Positions 47,964 to 59,500 of a DNA stretch of 64,000 nucleotides are shown here, piece by piece (the stretch's first letter is position 1; every line of letters starts with the position of its first letter). A program made the position numbers and the translations under genes. Origin of the DNA: Litoditis marina (taxonomy: Eukaryota > Nematoda > Chromadorea > Rhabditida > Rhabditidae). The notes under the pieces are model-generated. The model made no database searches, was not told where the DNA came from, and saw only the letters and a list, made by a program, of their open reading frames with translations. The stretch covers positions 20,878,485 through 20,942,484 of the forward strand of contig OZ038433.1 in assembly GCA_964036275.1 (NCBI GenBank), written 5' to 3'.

Positions 47964-48999
47964 TTGATATGTTTATAATATGATGGTCGTGATAATATGT
48001 AATTTCACAAAAAAAAATTGTCATATTAGTTCCGTTAGGATAAATGTCGAACAAAACAAATCCCACAATGAGACAAACCCTGGTACTAGACAAACCCTGG
48101 TGAAGCAGTCCGAAGCCCTGGCGGGGTATAGTTCCGGTCATTCCTACTGAGACTTGGAAGCCAGCCAATTAATTTTCCAGGCTTTTTTTAACCACTTTGG
48201 AGCCCCTCAAAAACCTGCAAATCTCAGTTAGCTGTGGGCCAGTTGCATAACAACACGTAAATAAAATATGTCTTAAGAATACTCATTTCTGCGCTAACAA
48301 ATAGTCATTCAAAAATCTTGACACGATGCCAATGGGTCTCAGTGGGTATGAAACGAACTATAGCAATAACTCCAATCTCATTAGAAGTTCATATGAGTTT
48401 ATCATGAGAACCTCATGATCACCTCATGATACTATAGATCTATTTTTCCTACATTTTTGATTTTATAAATTCGCCAGAAAACGCAAAGAATCTGAAGTGA
48501 AAATTGTGCAAAGTTAGACAGTGCTTAGAGGAACACACCGATTCTATTTATTTTTTCCAACAATCAAAACTATTATCAGTCATGGAAACACTACCAAGCT
48601 GAGAGAAGATACGGGGTTGTGAGACTAGAAAATTCTCTTACGTATGAAAAGTCATGTCAAGTCTTCTTTGTCTGGTCATCACTAAACTCAAATTTCAAAA
48701 AATGGCGTATATCATTACTTCAATAAAATTCCTGGTACAGTATACGTTGAAGAACATCTGTGGGCGCCTAATCCCTCAGGGGAAGAATGCCAACGTCAGC
48801 AGTCTGAAATTCCAGTTAAACCACATTAGTGTTAATTGAGCAGAGCGTTCTAGCTTTCCCAGATAAATTAAAGTCATTGAACAGTTTTTGTCGGTATATT
48901 GGACAACTTCAACCACTACTGTAAAAACGTATTCATAACATTTGGTGCGTTTTCTCAACTTTTCTATAATATCGAAGTCAAAAGACTTGAAGCAACATT
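47964..48999. other. Intergenic spacer between genes 6 and 7
   Basis: No exon recognised. Two dispersed repeats are present: TCATTCCTACTGAGACTTGG at about 48140 (inverse of about 37235-37256), and a partial CTCATGAGA-type MITE at about 48361-48437. Confidence 0.4.
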
Positions 49000-51900
49000 A
49001 TGCATAGCTTTTATTTCGAGCCAGTCGCCCCTGGTCTCATCGCTAATATCCACACACTCGAAACCATTCTGATTATTCTGAATCTGGTTGTGTTTTTCTG
49101 GGCGGTACATGTGGTCCTTCTAACAACGATTCATTTCAATCTGAAGATAATCATAATACTCATGTTCTCCCTCTACTACATTTTTGCCGCAAGCAGGGTC
49201 GTGTTGATTCTGTGCATGAATAAACACATTTATCCGTCTGGTGAGAACTACAAACGTCTCAGCCATGACAAACACATATTCACCGTCAGGTGCAACTCTT
49301 TTTCTCTTAATTAGATAATAAATAGTTTTGAACATCAGTCAACGTTCTGGTTTTTACCTGTTAGTTGGTGCCACAGGCAGCTAACAATAACCAAATGGTT
49401 CAGAACGAATTACTCTGCCGAATGTGAGGTAGTTGTTGTAGAAAAAACTCCACATTGGGGCACCATTAGTATTCAGTCGTATTTAAACGTGTTTTGTCGT
49501 CTTCAGTTCCAACATTACCTCTCACAAAGTTGAGGAATCCAAAAAGCTTGACGTGGACTACTAGAAAAACTGATTCCAATTTCAGACTGGCTGATTATTT
49601 CCTGTAGTTATTTACGCACTTACTACCTCTTAGTCGTTGTCTACTGGTAAGTATTGTACTCATAGTCTTATTTATTGTACACAATTACAATTGTCATTCT
49701 CATTCAGAATAATATTTGCAATTACGATTATAATCATAACTCGACCAAAATTCGACTTCGACACACCCGGGTCGGCGGGAGGTAGAACTCCAGTGGTGGG
49801 GGGGGGAGGCTGAACTTCTATACCGGAAATGTTTACTTTTTACCCCCACCCTTAAGATTTTGTATTACGTTTGGGGTATTGCATTTTCACCCCCGGCGGG
49901 TGGGGTCAACGTCAATTCCCCAAAAGCAAAGTAAATTGAGAAAGATGGAGGGGGGGGGGGTTAAATGTCAATGTTCTCTCGACCCAGAACCAATTGTTCC
50001 CAATATACTACAAACGTCGTTTGGATAAGTTCATTACTTACTTGAAAGTGAGCACAGATAAAGGAATATTCATTGAAAATTAAGTAAAAGTTTACTTCGT
50101 TTTCGCACATATTCAATAGGATTGTTAAAGTCAAACTCGATACTCCACTCGATTTTTCGCAAAACTCGAAAACTCGAAATTTCCCAAAATTCGAAAACTC
50201 GAAAACACAAAATTTCGAACTCGATTAACAACCCTAATGAGTAAGATGCAAATTTATAATGTTGAGGTTGTCACGATTGTGACGATGTGGTAAAAGAGGT
50301 TCTCGTGGGACAGTAATTGTTGTTCAATTGATTGGTAAAATTCATACTTCCTCTCCATCTCCACAGACACTTGAGTGCGTTTCAGTATTCCCTTCGTTTA
50401 CCTTGAAAGAAACCTAGCAACCTATTACATTGCGGATTATGAGAACAACGAGAGACGACATATTGGGTGGACATTGGCTATTGCGCTGTTTCTATGGCCG
50501 AACCTCCCAGCCATTTTATTCCTTTTCGGTGAGAGTTTACGTTCGCGAAAGAAAATTGTAATGATATTTACTTCGATTTAACGCAATGAACAAGCAATAA
50601 AAAGCAAAACTACTTTTATTCGATAGGAGGACATAGTTAAATGAGCATAATACGTTTCTCCCAGATTCTCAATAATGGCGGCACGGCAATGAACAAGTGT
50701 AGTTAGAACTTCGAACAAATCACAAAAAAAACGTGAAAAGTTGTATTACGTTTTTCTGGACGTTTTTGCACATTGATGCATTAGAGATTTATATTTCACG
50801 TGCTAATTCTTTGGCACATACTCTGGTGCGAACTTCCAGAACATCCAAGCTCCCTCTTCACCACTGCTTTCTCTGTTGTGCTGACGCTGATTAGTGTTCT
50901 GGTGGGTCGTTTATATTATTTGGTTGGTCCAAGATATTAGTCTGCCATCTTTGATAACACCTATGATCAAAGCAGTTTACATATAATGTTCTCCACCAAA
51001 TCTCAATTTTCTTTCGAGTCTTTGCATTCTGCGATTGATGTTATACAGAGAACTGTTGAAGTTTCACGATATTCCCTGAGAGTCAATCTAGGTGAGGTTT
51101 ACAATATAATTCTCAGATCCTACGTTTAGACATACAAATATCGAAACGCTAACGACTAGCGCTTTCACGTGACACCTTGAGAATTGGTTGATAATATTAG
51201 TATTCATAATACTACGACATAATATTCATGAGCATAGAGGCTGTCAATTGTCACAGTGTTTGTGTTTCCAGCGGTGTCTCGATCTTCATCGAGCCAACAA
51301 AGTATGGTTGGACAGAATCAAAAGCCACAAAAGCTTCGAAACAGTTCAGTACACTCTCAGTCTGAGATTTCAGTTGAACGAGAATCTACGTTCCATGAAG
51401 GTACAAAATGGGAAAGACTTCCTCACGTTCTGTGTTTAGTATATCTATTTCAATTGGAATAATGAATCACAAATAACGGTGAGCAATAGCTGGCCGTTAA
51501 CACGCCTGCTGCTCATATGTAGTTTGGAATGTTGTGGACTGTCATTATCCACTAACTCGCAATGTTCATTTGGAACATTTCGAACCAAACGTTTATGAAA
51601 TGGGCCCCATTGAAGGTTTTCTGGCAGGAAACACTTCGGGAAGAAAATTTTGAATGCTGAAGTGAACGATTTTGGAAATTATTCTAACAAATCATTAGAT
51701 GTAAATTAAGTTCTTGCAAGACCATTTTTCATCTTTGACAACAGAAAAAACCAAGTTTTTTCCTTTCTTTTCCAGTTGATCCAAACAGGTCTCATCCTTC
51801 TTTTTGTGGGCGTGATCGTGTGCGTAATACCGTTCGGACTGTCTTTCCTACCATCTATTCGGCTGGCAGAGAATGGATACATCAGACAACTTCTACAATC

Positions 51901-52819
51901 CATATTCGAACTTTGTGTTGCACTGTGAGCGTTTAAGTATAGTTTATGTCCACTAGCTCACGAACCTCGGAATATTAATACAATTGATTTTAGTGTTTTA
52001 ACATATTAAGATGACGAGATGGTTTAGTGACAGTGGCGAATTTTGATGAGTTGCCTGATGGTTCAGGTGGTTCTCGATGGCAAATGAGAATGAGCAAAAC
52101 TACAGCCACTAACGATAAAAAATTCATCAACTCGTGATTGACTTGATCAAGAAACAACACAAGATCAAAATTCTATCATTTTATATTCATGATGGGCACA
52201 ATTGAAAATGAATACAACTAAAGAGTGCCCCATCTAGCTGGCGGCATTCACCGAGCTGTACGGCTCCTGAAGTATTTCAATTTATCATTAAGGAAATGGT
52301 CTTCGTTTGGAAAGCTGTTTTTGCATACCGTATTTGTTTTGCTTCAGGGGAGCGCTGATCATTCCGATGGGCTGTCTGTTCACCACCAGTACCTACATGT
52401 TGATGGTTAAACGGATAAGAATAATAGGTGGGTTAGAGCAGCAGTAGCAGGGTTCCATGAAAACTGTTCTCCTATTCTGTTCACCGTACTAGTCAAACAA
52501 ACTGATCGGAAATTCACGAATTTCAACAGAGAAGCAACGAGATCGAACTACAATAACAGCGAGACGTAGAAACATTCACTTTGAAGGGATGCCGTGTAAA
52601 ACCAAACTAAACAAGTAGGAAACGATTTTCATTAGGCTCAAACGTGATTGCATTGAATAGATTGCATTGAAATTGAAAACTAGATAGTCCAAAGCCTTAT
52701 GAAACCACATGCTGTCAGGTTGGCTGTTTTCGTGGTACCACATCTCCTCCCCAGTCGACCCTGGAGACTTCGATGCCGCGCAGACGTATTTCACCAGTCT
52801 CGAGAAACAGTGGAACTAG
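49000..52819 (+). CDS. Sre-family seven-transmembrane chemoreceptor (gene 7)
   Basis: Serpentine receptor class e GPCR. Exons: 49000-49240, 49586-49646, 50386-50528, 50840-50901, 51272-51400, 51776-51924, 52348-52427, 52719-52819; 321 residues. TM1-TM2 in exon 1 (FEPVAPGLI start), DWLIISCSYLRTYYLLVV as TM3, ERNLATYYIADYENNERR in exon 3, TLSLRFQLNENLRSMK ending exon 5, GALIIPMGCLFTTSTYM as TM7, WLFSWYHISSPVDPGDF and YFTSLEKQWN in the tail. Exon 2 is 61 bp rather than 76, losing five residues before TM3; this keeps frame and falls in an extracellular-loop-like stretch. Nearest relatives are the 42622 and 53531 genes. Intron 2 holds a G-homopolymer region and a short TIR element. Confidence 0.92.
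49760..49985. repeat. G-tract and GC-rich patch in intron 2 of gene 7
   Basis: Two runs of 9-11 G (about 49798-49808 and 49952-49962) bracket CCCCCGGCGGGTGGGG-type sequence in an AT-rich intron. No coding sense. Confidence 0.7.
50119..50234. mobile_element. TA-flanked element with CGAAAAC-repeat interior
   Basis: The left end GGATTGTTAAAGTCAAACTC follows TA. The right end GAACTCGATTAACAACCC precedes TA. The interior consists of ACTCGAAAACTCGAAA-like repeats. The ends match the 42884-43580 element though the filling repeat is different. Confidence 0.65.
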
Positions 52820-53530
52820 CACTAGATAGATGTTAGTGCTCCACAGGAAGTGATAAACAACGTATTGAAACATACACAAAATGGCTATTCCCATATCCAC
52901 TGTTCATCTAAACGTTTCGATATATCTTCTGTTGGTTCTTTGGGGTCACGTGGAAAAGGATGGTCATGTGCTTAGCGTTCACCTGACCCTTCCCATAACC
53001 CGTGTTCGAATTCCACTGATTGAGGCTGTACAGATCTCAGGAAAACAACTCAATAGTACCTGAAAAACTAAACCTCAGCAACTGGGCATGATATTTTATT
53101 GAGTGCTCTTCTACAACGTTTAAAATTTGGACCTGGTTCATTTCATTAGATGTGCATAAGGTTCTCATGAAAATTATCATACAACTTTCTCACAAGGTTC
53201 AAATGAAGTCAACGCTGCCTCCGTGCCCTCCCTCGGGAGTCCATGCCTATATTCACTCTCTTCACGGGAACTTCATCAACGGTTCATAATATGATATGAT
53301 TTGTGTGTGATTGACTAGTCTAAGAATAGAGTAATACATTTAAATGGGTACCGTAAATGACTATTGATGGTTGAAAAAAGAAAGTTTTCTCAGAATTAGA
53401 AACCACCTGCTGATAGGAAATTAGTTAAATAACGCAAAACTTTGCTCGAGAGCAAGTGTAGCATTTTGCAGGTTTCACAGATGTGAATATTTCTAAATAA
53501 AAAAACGTGTGAATATTACTAAATCAAAAA
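52820..53530. other. Intergenic spacer between genes 7 and 8
   Basis: No exon recognised. A dispersed repeat related to about 18085-18145 lies at about 53215-53280. Confidence 0.4.
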
Positions 53531-56500
53531 ATGCGAACACATTTCTTCGTTCCGTATTCTCAATTCATTTTCTATACGAACCATGTAGAGCTACTACTTC
53601 TTGTTCTTGGTTTCTTTGTCTTTTCATTTGTTATTGTTGTCTTACAACGTACAACGCTTCATCCGAACATGAAATGCATATGTATTGCAATCATCGCTCT
53701 GTATTTGCCCTTCACCGTGAGCCGTTTTGTTATTATACTTTGGGTGCATGGTCATCTAACGATCGACGGTGAGTTTTTCTCCCGTCATGTCACAACATTG
53801 GACCGGTTGATAGAATGCGCAGGCTTGGTATTTTCAACTGATATGGATTGCCCGTGGTTTGCTGTGCAGTAAACCGCATTCTATAGCAAACTGACCAAGA
53901 TACAGTGATGAAAGATGTACTTCTTGTTTTGGTTTCTCAACTCAAACGTCGATCAAAGCAACACGATGACGCATAATTCAACATTGAAGTAAAACAGTAT
54001 ATTTCAGACGATCCTGACAAAGATTGGCTGTTGGTCACATGTGGCTTTTACCGTGTTTATTATTTGACCGTAGTACTGTATTGGTAAGTGAAATACTGGA
54101 TTCATAGTAATGTCATCGTTTCGGCTGGGCAGGGGAAATGGAATTCCTATATATTAACGAAAATGTTAGGTTAGAAGTATTGAAGATCGCTAGGAACTAG
54201 GGTTTTCATAGTCGATTTTTCCCACAAAAAGAAAAATCGAGAGAAAAAACTACTAGTGATAAGTATGAAAAGTTGAATCACAATTCGAACAAGTCGAAGA
54301 CAAAACCCATCAGAATACGGTCTTTTTAAACGCCAGTTCCATTCACACACTACGCAAACAGCTCACCCATGGCAGCTTATCAGTTTGTCTTTAGTTGTAC
54401 ACTCCAGGGTACAATTCTTTCCCTCGCCCATACGGCTAGAAACACAGAACGGTAGGTCGAGAACTGCAAATTTCGTATGTTCTGGAACGTGTTGATTGTA
54501 CTACTGAAATGTTTTTTTTCCATCCCCTAACGTATGTAACATTTGCTAACAGATCAAAAATCTCTCTAAGACAATCAGTCCGGAATGCAATTTTGAACTG
54601 TCTTATGGTTCATTCATTTTCCAATTACACTGTGAAACAGCAATTTTCTATAATGTATCTCAAGATTCGGTAGGAAAACAACTATAGTAGAAGTAAATTG
54701 AATAGTCATCTTTTCAACTCACGTACAGTTAGCATTCTATCGAGAAATTGTGCACTTTGTCATTGCATTTTTTTGAGTTCTGCTGGGTTTAACATGTTTG
54801 ACGTCACTGTGCAATTGACTAGCAGCATATGTATTCTATTCTGTTATATCACACGTTTTTCAAGATCAAAGTATGCAACACAGATTCTATGAAGTCAACT
54901 TGCAGCTCACTTTCCGGTTTAGCATTCCACCTGCAGTGTTTGATTAGTACCCCGCAATTCATGTAGCCCCAAAGTTCTAATATTGACTAATTCGAGCACA
55001 TAATCTGCAAGGCATAGTTCGGTAGCTAGCATATTGGAATACAAAATGTATAGAGTGTATTCAGTTTCCAAGTAAAGACCTGGAATTTTAGGAAAAGGAA
55101 AACAAATCGGCTTTGATACGTAAGTACAAGACTATGACAAAATAAGTGCGATGCTAGGGCTAGTGTTTTCATGAAAATACATTAAACATGAACTTGCGAG
55201 ACTAGAAAAAACGCATGCAAAGTTTAGAATACGTTTGGTTTGTGATAATCATAATTTTACAAACCAGTACACGAATCGCAACCACGAATTGCCATCCATT
55301 CACATTTCTCCCACATTATTCATATGAGTAACCTGAAGTGAAAAAAAACGTATTGAGTGAATCACATAGTCACACACAAATCACATAACAACCGCGAAAA
55401 GTCTGTTCGGAGAGGATGGTTTATACGGTCCGCCATAAAAAGCAGACGAGTCCCGGTCATCAGCGCAAATCCAGATTGCGCAAAGCACCAGGGGTTATGA
55501 AGATTTCCGAAAAATATTTACTCACAGCGGTAACATGAAATAAGGTGAATTCTATATCTAACCGGGTTTTTAGGTAACCTAACCCTTTTTTTGGTAACCC
55601 TTTTTCAGGTTACCTCAGTAGGTAACCGGATGGTAACCTAAAATGAAAAACCGGTTACCTGTTTTTTTAACGCAAAATGTGTTTTTTACCGTTACTTTGA
55701 ACGGTAACCGGATTTCAGTTTTAGGTTACTTTCAGGTTACCTACCAAGTAACCTGAAAAATAGGTTACCAAAAAAAGGGTTAGGTTACCTAAAAACCCGG
55801 TTAGTTGTAGAATTGGCCATGAAAGAAGGCAGGAAATCAAGGAAACACGACCGCGGTTGACCCTAGGATAATCTAGGGAACACGAGATGAAAAGTACAAA
55901 CTTGAAAGCCACATCATTCTCAGCTTGCCTTATGTGTATACCGAACGACGCTTTGCTACCTACTACATAGTGGATTATGAACGGAACCAAAGACGTCATA
56001 TCGGATGGAGTCTCCTTGTTATTCTCTTGCTGTGGTGCAGTTTGTCATCCTCCCTGTATTTCTTCGGTAAGACGTGTAATTTTATGGAGACAAATAATTC
56101 ATAACACAACAACAGTAACTAAAACACACTATATCAGAAAAGCTTTGTATTTGTACCCATAATAATCACCGCGAATGAGAAGTTTCGATTCTCATAGTTG
56201 CTGTCAAGAACACGGGAATGCAGAAGTAACACAAAAATCATAAGTATTGCACTCGCTTACTATTTTAAAAACATTAGCAGAAGTTTCAGATATTGTTCTC
56301 TGGCCACTACTACCTATTGCGAGTTTTCTCGCAACTTTAATTGGTGCTTATGTAAGTTTCCCAATTATCGTGAAGATTATGTTCCGGTTGATCCAATAAG
56401 ATACATAAACGATAATGTTTCGTGCCATCCAGCAGTAATATTATCTCAACTTTTCGCATAACTCAGAACGATTAGCGCCAATTTTCTGCAAATGGCCAGC

Positions 56501-59500
56501 TACAAAAACGAGAGAACATGCAGGTCAATGACGCGCAGACAGGCTAAAACAGTCTGCGTCTCTCTGACCCGCACACTCTCTCGTTCGGCCGATAAAAATG
56601 TTGCTGGCCAATTGGCTGGGAATTGTCTGAGAACCATTCACACGGAACTGGAAACACTCCAACAGTTAAACTACTATATTGGCTATTGTAGTGACGGAAT
56701 AGTTTACACGTTGTTCATTGCAGTCATGCGCTGTGGTTACATCGGAGATAGAACTTTGTGAGCAAGTATAAAGTTTTCAGATGTTTCTCGGACTTTACAA
56801 CACGAACAAGAGATGGTTTTCCGAAATACAGAATGATGAACGTAAAAGCACCCTCAGTTACTCTCTGAGTTTGAGATTTCAACTGAACGAGAACCTGGCA
56901 TCGACACAGGTGAGTTCACAAGATAAAATCGGGTGGTGATTCGTCTAGTATAATCTACAATACAACAATTGCAATAAAAACTCTGGCCGTTCTTTTGAGA
57001 AACAGTCACTTCGGACTTTTGAAGTTGGAGTATTCATTTTTGTCCAGCAGGCTATGAAACACGAATGATATCTTCAATCTTCATACGATAATGGTCAATT
57101 TATCTTCATCCCTACTAGCTTAGTTTTCTCAATCACGCAAGCCACGCACTGTACTCGCATATGGCTTACGAAAGCGCAGAAAACGTTGTTTGAGTTACAA
57201 AACCATGTACTAACTTCTCAAAAATGTCATACAAAAACAATGTCATACAAAAATACTACGAATGAATCGAAACGCACGATAAATTTGAAAATGCCAAGGT
57301 ATTTCCCTCATTACTGAGCTATACTTTTTATTTCCTTTTTTTTCTTGCGTCACCGTTTTTTTCAGTTGGATAGTACACGTGGGATAATAGTCAGAAATCA
57401 CTCCTTCCAAATATTCTTCAGTTACAAATTCGACACAAGTTCTGAAATGCTGCAAAAACAATTACCAATAAATTCTTGCATAAATTCTCTCTAAATAAAC
57501 ATCACTGGTTTCAGCTAGTTGGAGTGGGGTTAGTTTTGTTGTTCATTTGTGCGTTCGTTATCGGGATCCCGTTTGTACTCATCAACATTGAATTTTTAAA
57601 AACGAATTACAACAACGCCTGGCAGATTCTGAATACGGTCTACGATTTCACTATCGCTGTGTGGGTTTCATTTTTTGCTTGTCGAAATTTGAAAAGTTCT
57701 TGAGCACGAGAGTGAACAAGTGTGTAGTTATGACTACTTTGCACCACTGTCCTATGAGATATGACATGAATAAAACATAAAATCTGTAAAAAAAAAAAAC
57801 TAACAAACAATTAATTTGCAACTATCCACTATTTTAGAGGTGCGTTGATTGTCTTGGTTGGAGGCCTTGCATCTAATAAAACATACATGGTCATAATCCT
57901 CAGAGACCTCTCCGCCCACGGCATGCCTGAAAAGTTCGGCATGCCATGGGCAAAATCTTTCAAACGCGCCCAAACGTCAAACGTGCACGGCGTTTACTAG
58001 GTTTTTCGCGTTGTTAGACGACCGCGTTGGAAATGTGGCGTCATATTTTTTCTCTGTAATTTTTGTTTTTATCAATATTTTAGTTGGTTTCTGCCTTTGT
58101 TTTTCGTATGATTTGGTTTTCAACCCTTTAGTATCGTGATAAATCTGAAGGGGAGTGGGAGTAATACGAATATCGTATAATTATTTGATTTCTAGATAAA
58201 TTTTCCAAGTTTGAGAATTAAAAGAGCCATAGTTTCTTGAATTATTTGTTTGTTCAGATTTAGGCAATCCGAGGCCGTTTAATCTCGGCGGGTAAAATGT
58301 ATTTTTTGTATGCGCATTTTTTGTATGTCTTTTATGAATTACAGTGGTTTTATATAGCTATCTACATCTAAATATAGCTATCTATATCTAATATGGGGTT
58401 CTTTCTTCAAAGTATTCTCATTTTCACATTGGTTACCACTACATATGTAACGACAGAATAACTAATATTTCATTCTCTTATATATTTTTGGTTTTTGCTA
58501 TAGTGTGATTTAAATGTTACATTTTAGGTCATCGCCAGGCTGCGAGGGAAGCTACCAGCTATCCACTCAATGGATTCCACAGAAGGTGGTCTAGTGATTC
58601 GATAGGAATAGGAGGTAGGGCTTTCTTTCTTTAGCGATTTTGAAGGTATCTCTCGTTTTGCTAGTTTTTGTTTCTATATTTTATAGAAAGTACATGTATT
58701 GCTCATTATTGGCTATTGTATCAAAATGGTTCGAGAAAGGGTTTTTTTGTCAGGAGAAAAGTCTGGCCTTTTTGGTACAAAACAAAACCATAAACATCTT
58801 GAAACTAACTGTTTTTCGCCCAATAGCCCTTACCTTATAGAAAAAAATGAATCAAAAGACTCGCATACGATTGGTGGATATGTTTTCCTGTAGTTTCGAG
58901 ATACACTTACTTGGTGCTTACCCAATACACTAACGAGATTGTTTGTTCCCACTCAAACGGTTGAGGTTTGAGTTTATCTTGGTTCCAGACTTTCACAATT
59001 CCTCCATTCCTCGTGATATCGGTCTGGCTGGTGCTCGGTGCTGATGGCAAATATGTTAGAGAAACCATAAGTTCGGTTCGTTGACTTCGATATTAGACTG
59101 ATATTATTTTTTCTAAACAATAATTATGAATGCTATTTCCATTTGGGGCCATAGATGCGATATGCCGGTCATTTCATCGTAAAATCCTTAATTTTTCCTA
59201 TAACTGGGGCAGAAGCGCAGAAGTGACCTATAATCTGTGGTTGTTATCAATGTTATTATTATCAAGGCTTTTCTGTTTCAGGAGCTCTGAGTCAACGTTA
59301 TTCCGGTGTCATCCTTGGAATGAGTCTCACGTCTCACCAGATTCGTTCTTCTGGGAATATTGAAGTAGGTCACATTGAGGCACATTTCAATTTTACCGTT
59401 TTTATTACATACGTGGGGTATCTTTGAGTTAGAACTTCTGTACCATTAGGGGTTTATCTGGTCCAACTGAAAAGACAGCCGGTGTATTGGGGTAATGGGG

